NCBI GenBank assembly: GCA_013361015.1
Contig: JABWAN010000290.1
Location: forward strand, 1 to 6,978
DNA length: 6,978 nt
Reading direction: 5' to 3'
DNA from: Candidatus Zhuqueibacterota bacterium
GTDB lineage: Bacteria; Zhuqueibacterota; Zhuqueibacteria; Zhuqueibacterales; Zhuqueibacteraceae
Both the position numbers and the translations under genes were made by a program. The notes below the pieces were generated by a model. That model made no database searches. It had not been told where the DNA came from and saw only the letters and a list, made by a program, of their open reading frames with translations. Shown here in pieces: positions 6,507 to 6,978 of the stretch (the stretch's first letter is position 1; each line of letters opens with the position of its first letter).

Positions 6507-6597
6507 CCTCATATCTGTCATTCAGGAGGAATCTTTTTCAAATTAACCACTGTGGTTATGCTGAAAAAGATTCCTCCTGAATGACATCTCTATGAGG
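6507..6597. repeat. Long inverted repeat between two glycosyltransferase genes (MITE/REP-like hairpin)
   Basis: The arms at 6516-6540 and 6562-6586 are perfect 25-bp reverse complements, beginning TGTCATTCAGGAGG on each strand. The 21-base centre contains a smaller palindrome, TAACCAC-T-GTGGTTA. Outside the main arms, after 2 and 4 unpaired bases, CCTCATA (6507-6513) pairs with TATGAGG (6591-6597). The structure fills most of the 108 bases between the GT39 start and the GT4 stop, and its outer arm includes the GT4 stop codon. No T-run follows on either strand, so it is not a standard terminator. Its form suits a non-coding mobile repeat (MITE or REP-type); from memory, repeats opening with TGTCATTC and containing GAATCT are widespread in bacteria. 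Copy number elsewhere cannot be judged from this window. Confidence 0.85.
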
Positions 6598-6978
6598 CGG
6601 TGCGATACAGTGTTTCAATCTTATCAATCAACCCTTCCCACGAAAATCTCGGCAAATCTTTTTTCACGTTTTCGCGAAAGCGGGTTTCCAAATTTTCGTG
6701 ATAATATTGCACAACTTTCTCTGCGACGGCGTTCGCGTCTCTTGCGGGAACGACGAAGCCGGTTTCACCATCACGCACGACTTCGGGCAGCGCGCCGACA
6801 TTACTCACGATCACCGGCATGTTCAAACCAAACGCGAGTTGCACGAGGCCGCTGCCGGTGGCGGAGGTATAGGGCATCACGAGCAAATCCGCGGCAGCAA
6901 AATAAAACGGAATCTCTTCGTTCGCGACGTAACGATCAAGCACAGTGACATGCGACTCGATGCCTAGCTGTTTTATCA
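6590..6978 (-). CDS. Glycosyltransferase family 4, C-terminal part (runs off the window)
   Basis: Only the last 128 or so codons lie in the window; the frame is open to base 6978, so the N-terminal domain and start are outside. The visible part is the nucleotide-sugar-binding Rossmann half of a GT-B enzyme: IESHVTVLDRYVANEEIPF, AAADLLVMPYTSATGSG, then PVIVSNVGALPEVV and DGETGFVVPARD. The last three are the donor-binding signatures of GT4. The usual EX7E motif is altered: the first Glu position falls in the SATGSGL segment, a known variant form in some GT4 subfamilies, while PEVV keeps the usual Glu. The family transfers sugars from UDP- or GDP-sugars to lipid-linked or polysaccharide acceptors at the cytoplasmic face. 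The TAG stop and the last two codons lie in the outer arm of the adjacent inverted repeat. The GT39 gene follows 108 bases downstream on the same strand. Confidence 0.88.
   Translation of the reverse strand, partial: IKQLGIESHVTVLDRYVANEEIPFYFAAADLLVMPYTSATGSGLVQLAFGLNMPVIVSNVGALPEVVRDGETGFVVPARDANAVAEKVVQYYHENLETRFRENVKKDLPRFSWEGLIDKIETLYRTAS

Noticed and set aside
6516..6586. Rho-independent terminator after the GT4 gene
   Set aside because: The stem is strong but no run of T follows it on either strand, and the arms are longer than usual for a terminator.
1..6978. CRISPR array, tRNA, rRNA, insertion sequence or integrase
   Set aside because: No regularly spaced direct repeats, no cloverleaf or rRNA-like sequence, and no transposase or integrase reading frame were found.

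Overview
The window looks like an accessory part of a bacterial chromosome that builds a cell-surface polysaccharide, with a small toxin-antitoxin-type cassette on the opposite strand in the middle. Base composition is a little above half G+C, and the envelope genes are rich in CGCG-type words. No rRNA, tRNA or other taxonomic marker is present. The TTGACA/TATTCT promoter and the gene mix would fit a Verrucomicrobiota/PVC-type or other Gram-negative soil or water bacterium, but that assignment is a weak inference.

Layout. Bases 1-186 lie downstream of the flippase gene and hold no gene I can support. On the minus strand, 187-1608 encodes a Wzx/PST-type polysaccharide flippase. It overlaps by 4 bases (ATGA) the end of a large gene, 1605-3749 minus, that fuses a nucleotide-sugar epimerase/reductase (extended SDR) to a Gfo/Idh/MocA oxidoreductase. 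A divergent promoter region (3750-3838) follows. A plus-strand cassette of three short genes then runs from 3839 to 4814: a Phd/YefM antitoxin, a ribbon-helix-helix-like small protein and a PIN-domain ribonuclease-like toxin. The cassette ends 2 bases short of the stop codon of a convergent gene, 4817-6481 minus, encoding a GT39/ArnT-like membrane glycosyltransferase. Between this gene and the C-terminal part of a GT4 glycosyltransferase (6590 to beyond the window end, minus) lies a strong inverted repeat with 25-bp perfect arms.

How it works together (inference from families). The SDR/Gfo-Idh fusion would modify a nucleotide sugar in the cytoplasm. The GT4 enzyme would add a sugar to a lipid-linked glycan, the flippase would move the lipid-linked unit across the inner membrane, and the GT39 enzyme would transfer a sugar from a polyprenyl-phosphate donor on the outer face. 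The toxin-antitoxin cassette is unrelated in function and appears to interrupt a minus-strand polysaccharide operon.

Points most worth a second look: a Phd antitoxin with no toxin of its own next to an RHH/PIN pair; a correctly phased A AAA AAG slippery heptamer exactly at the linker between the two enzyme domains of the fusion gene; and the long hairpin between the two glycosyltransferase genes, which includes the upstream gene's stop codon and a Shine-Dalgarno-like sequence ahead of the downstream gene, which has only a TTG start.
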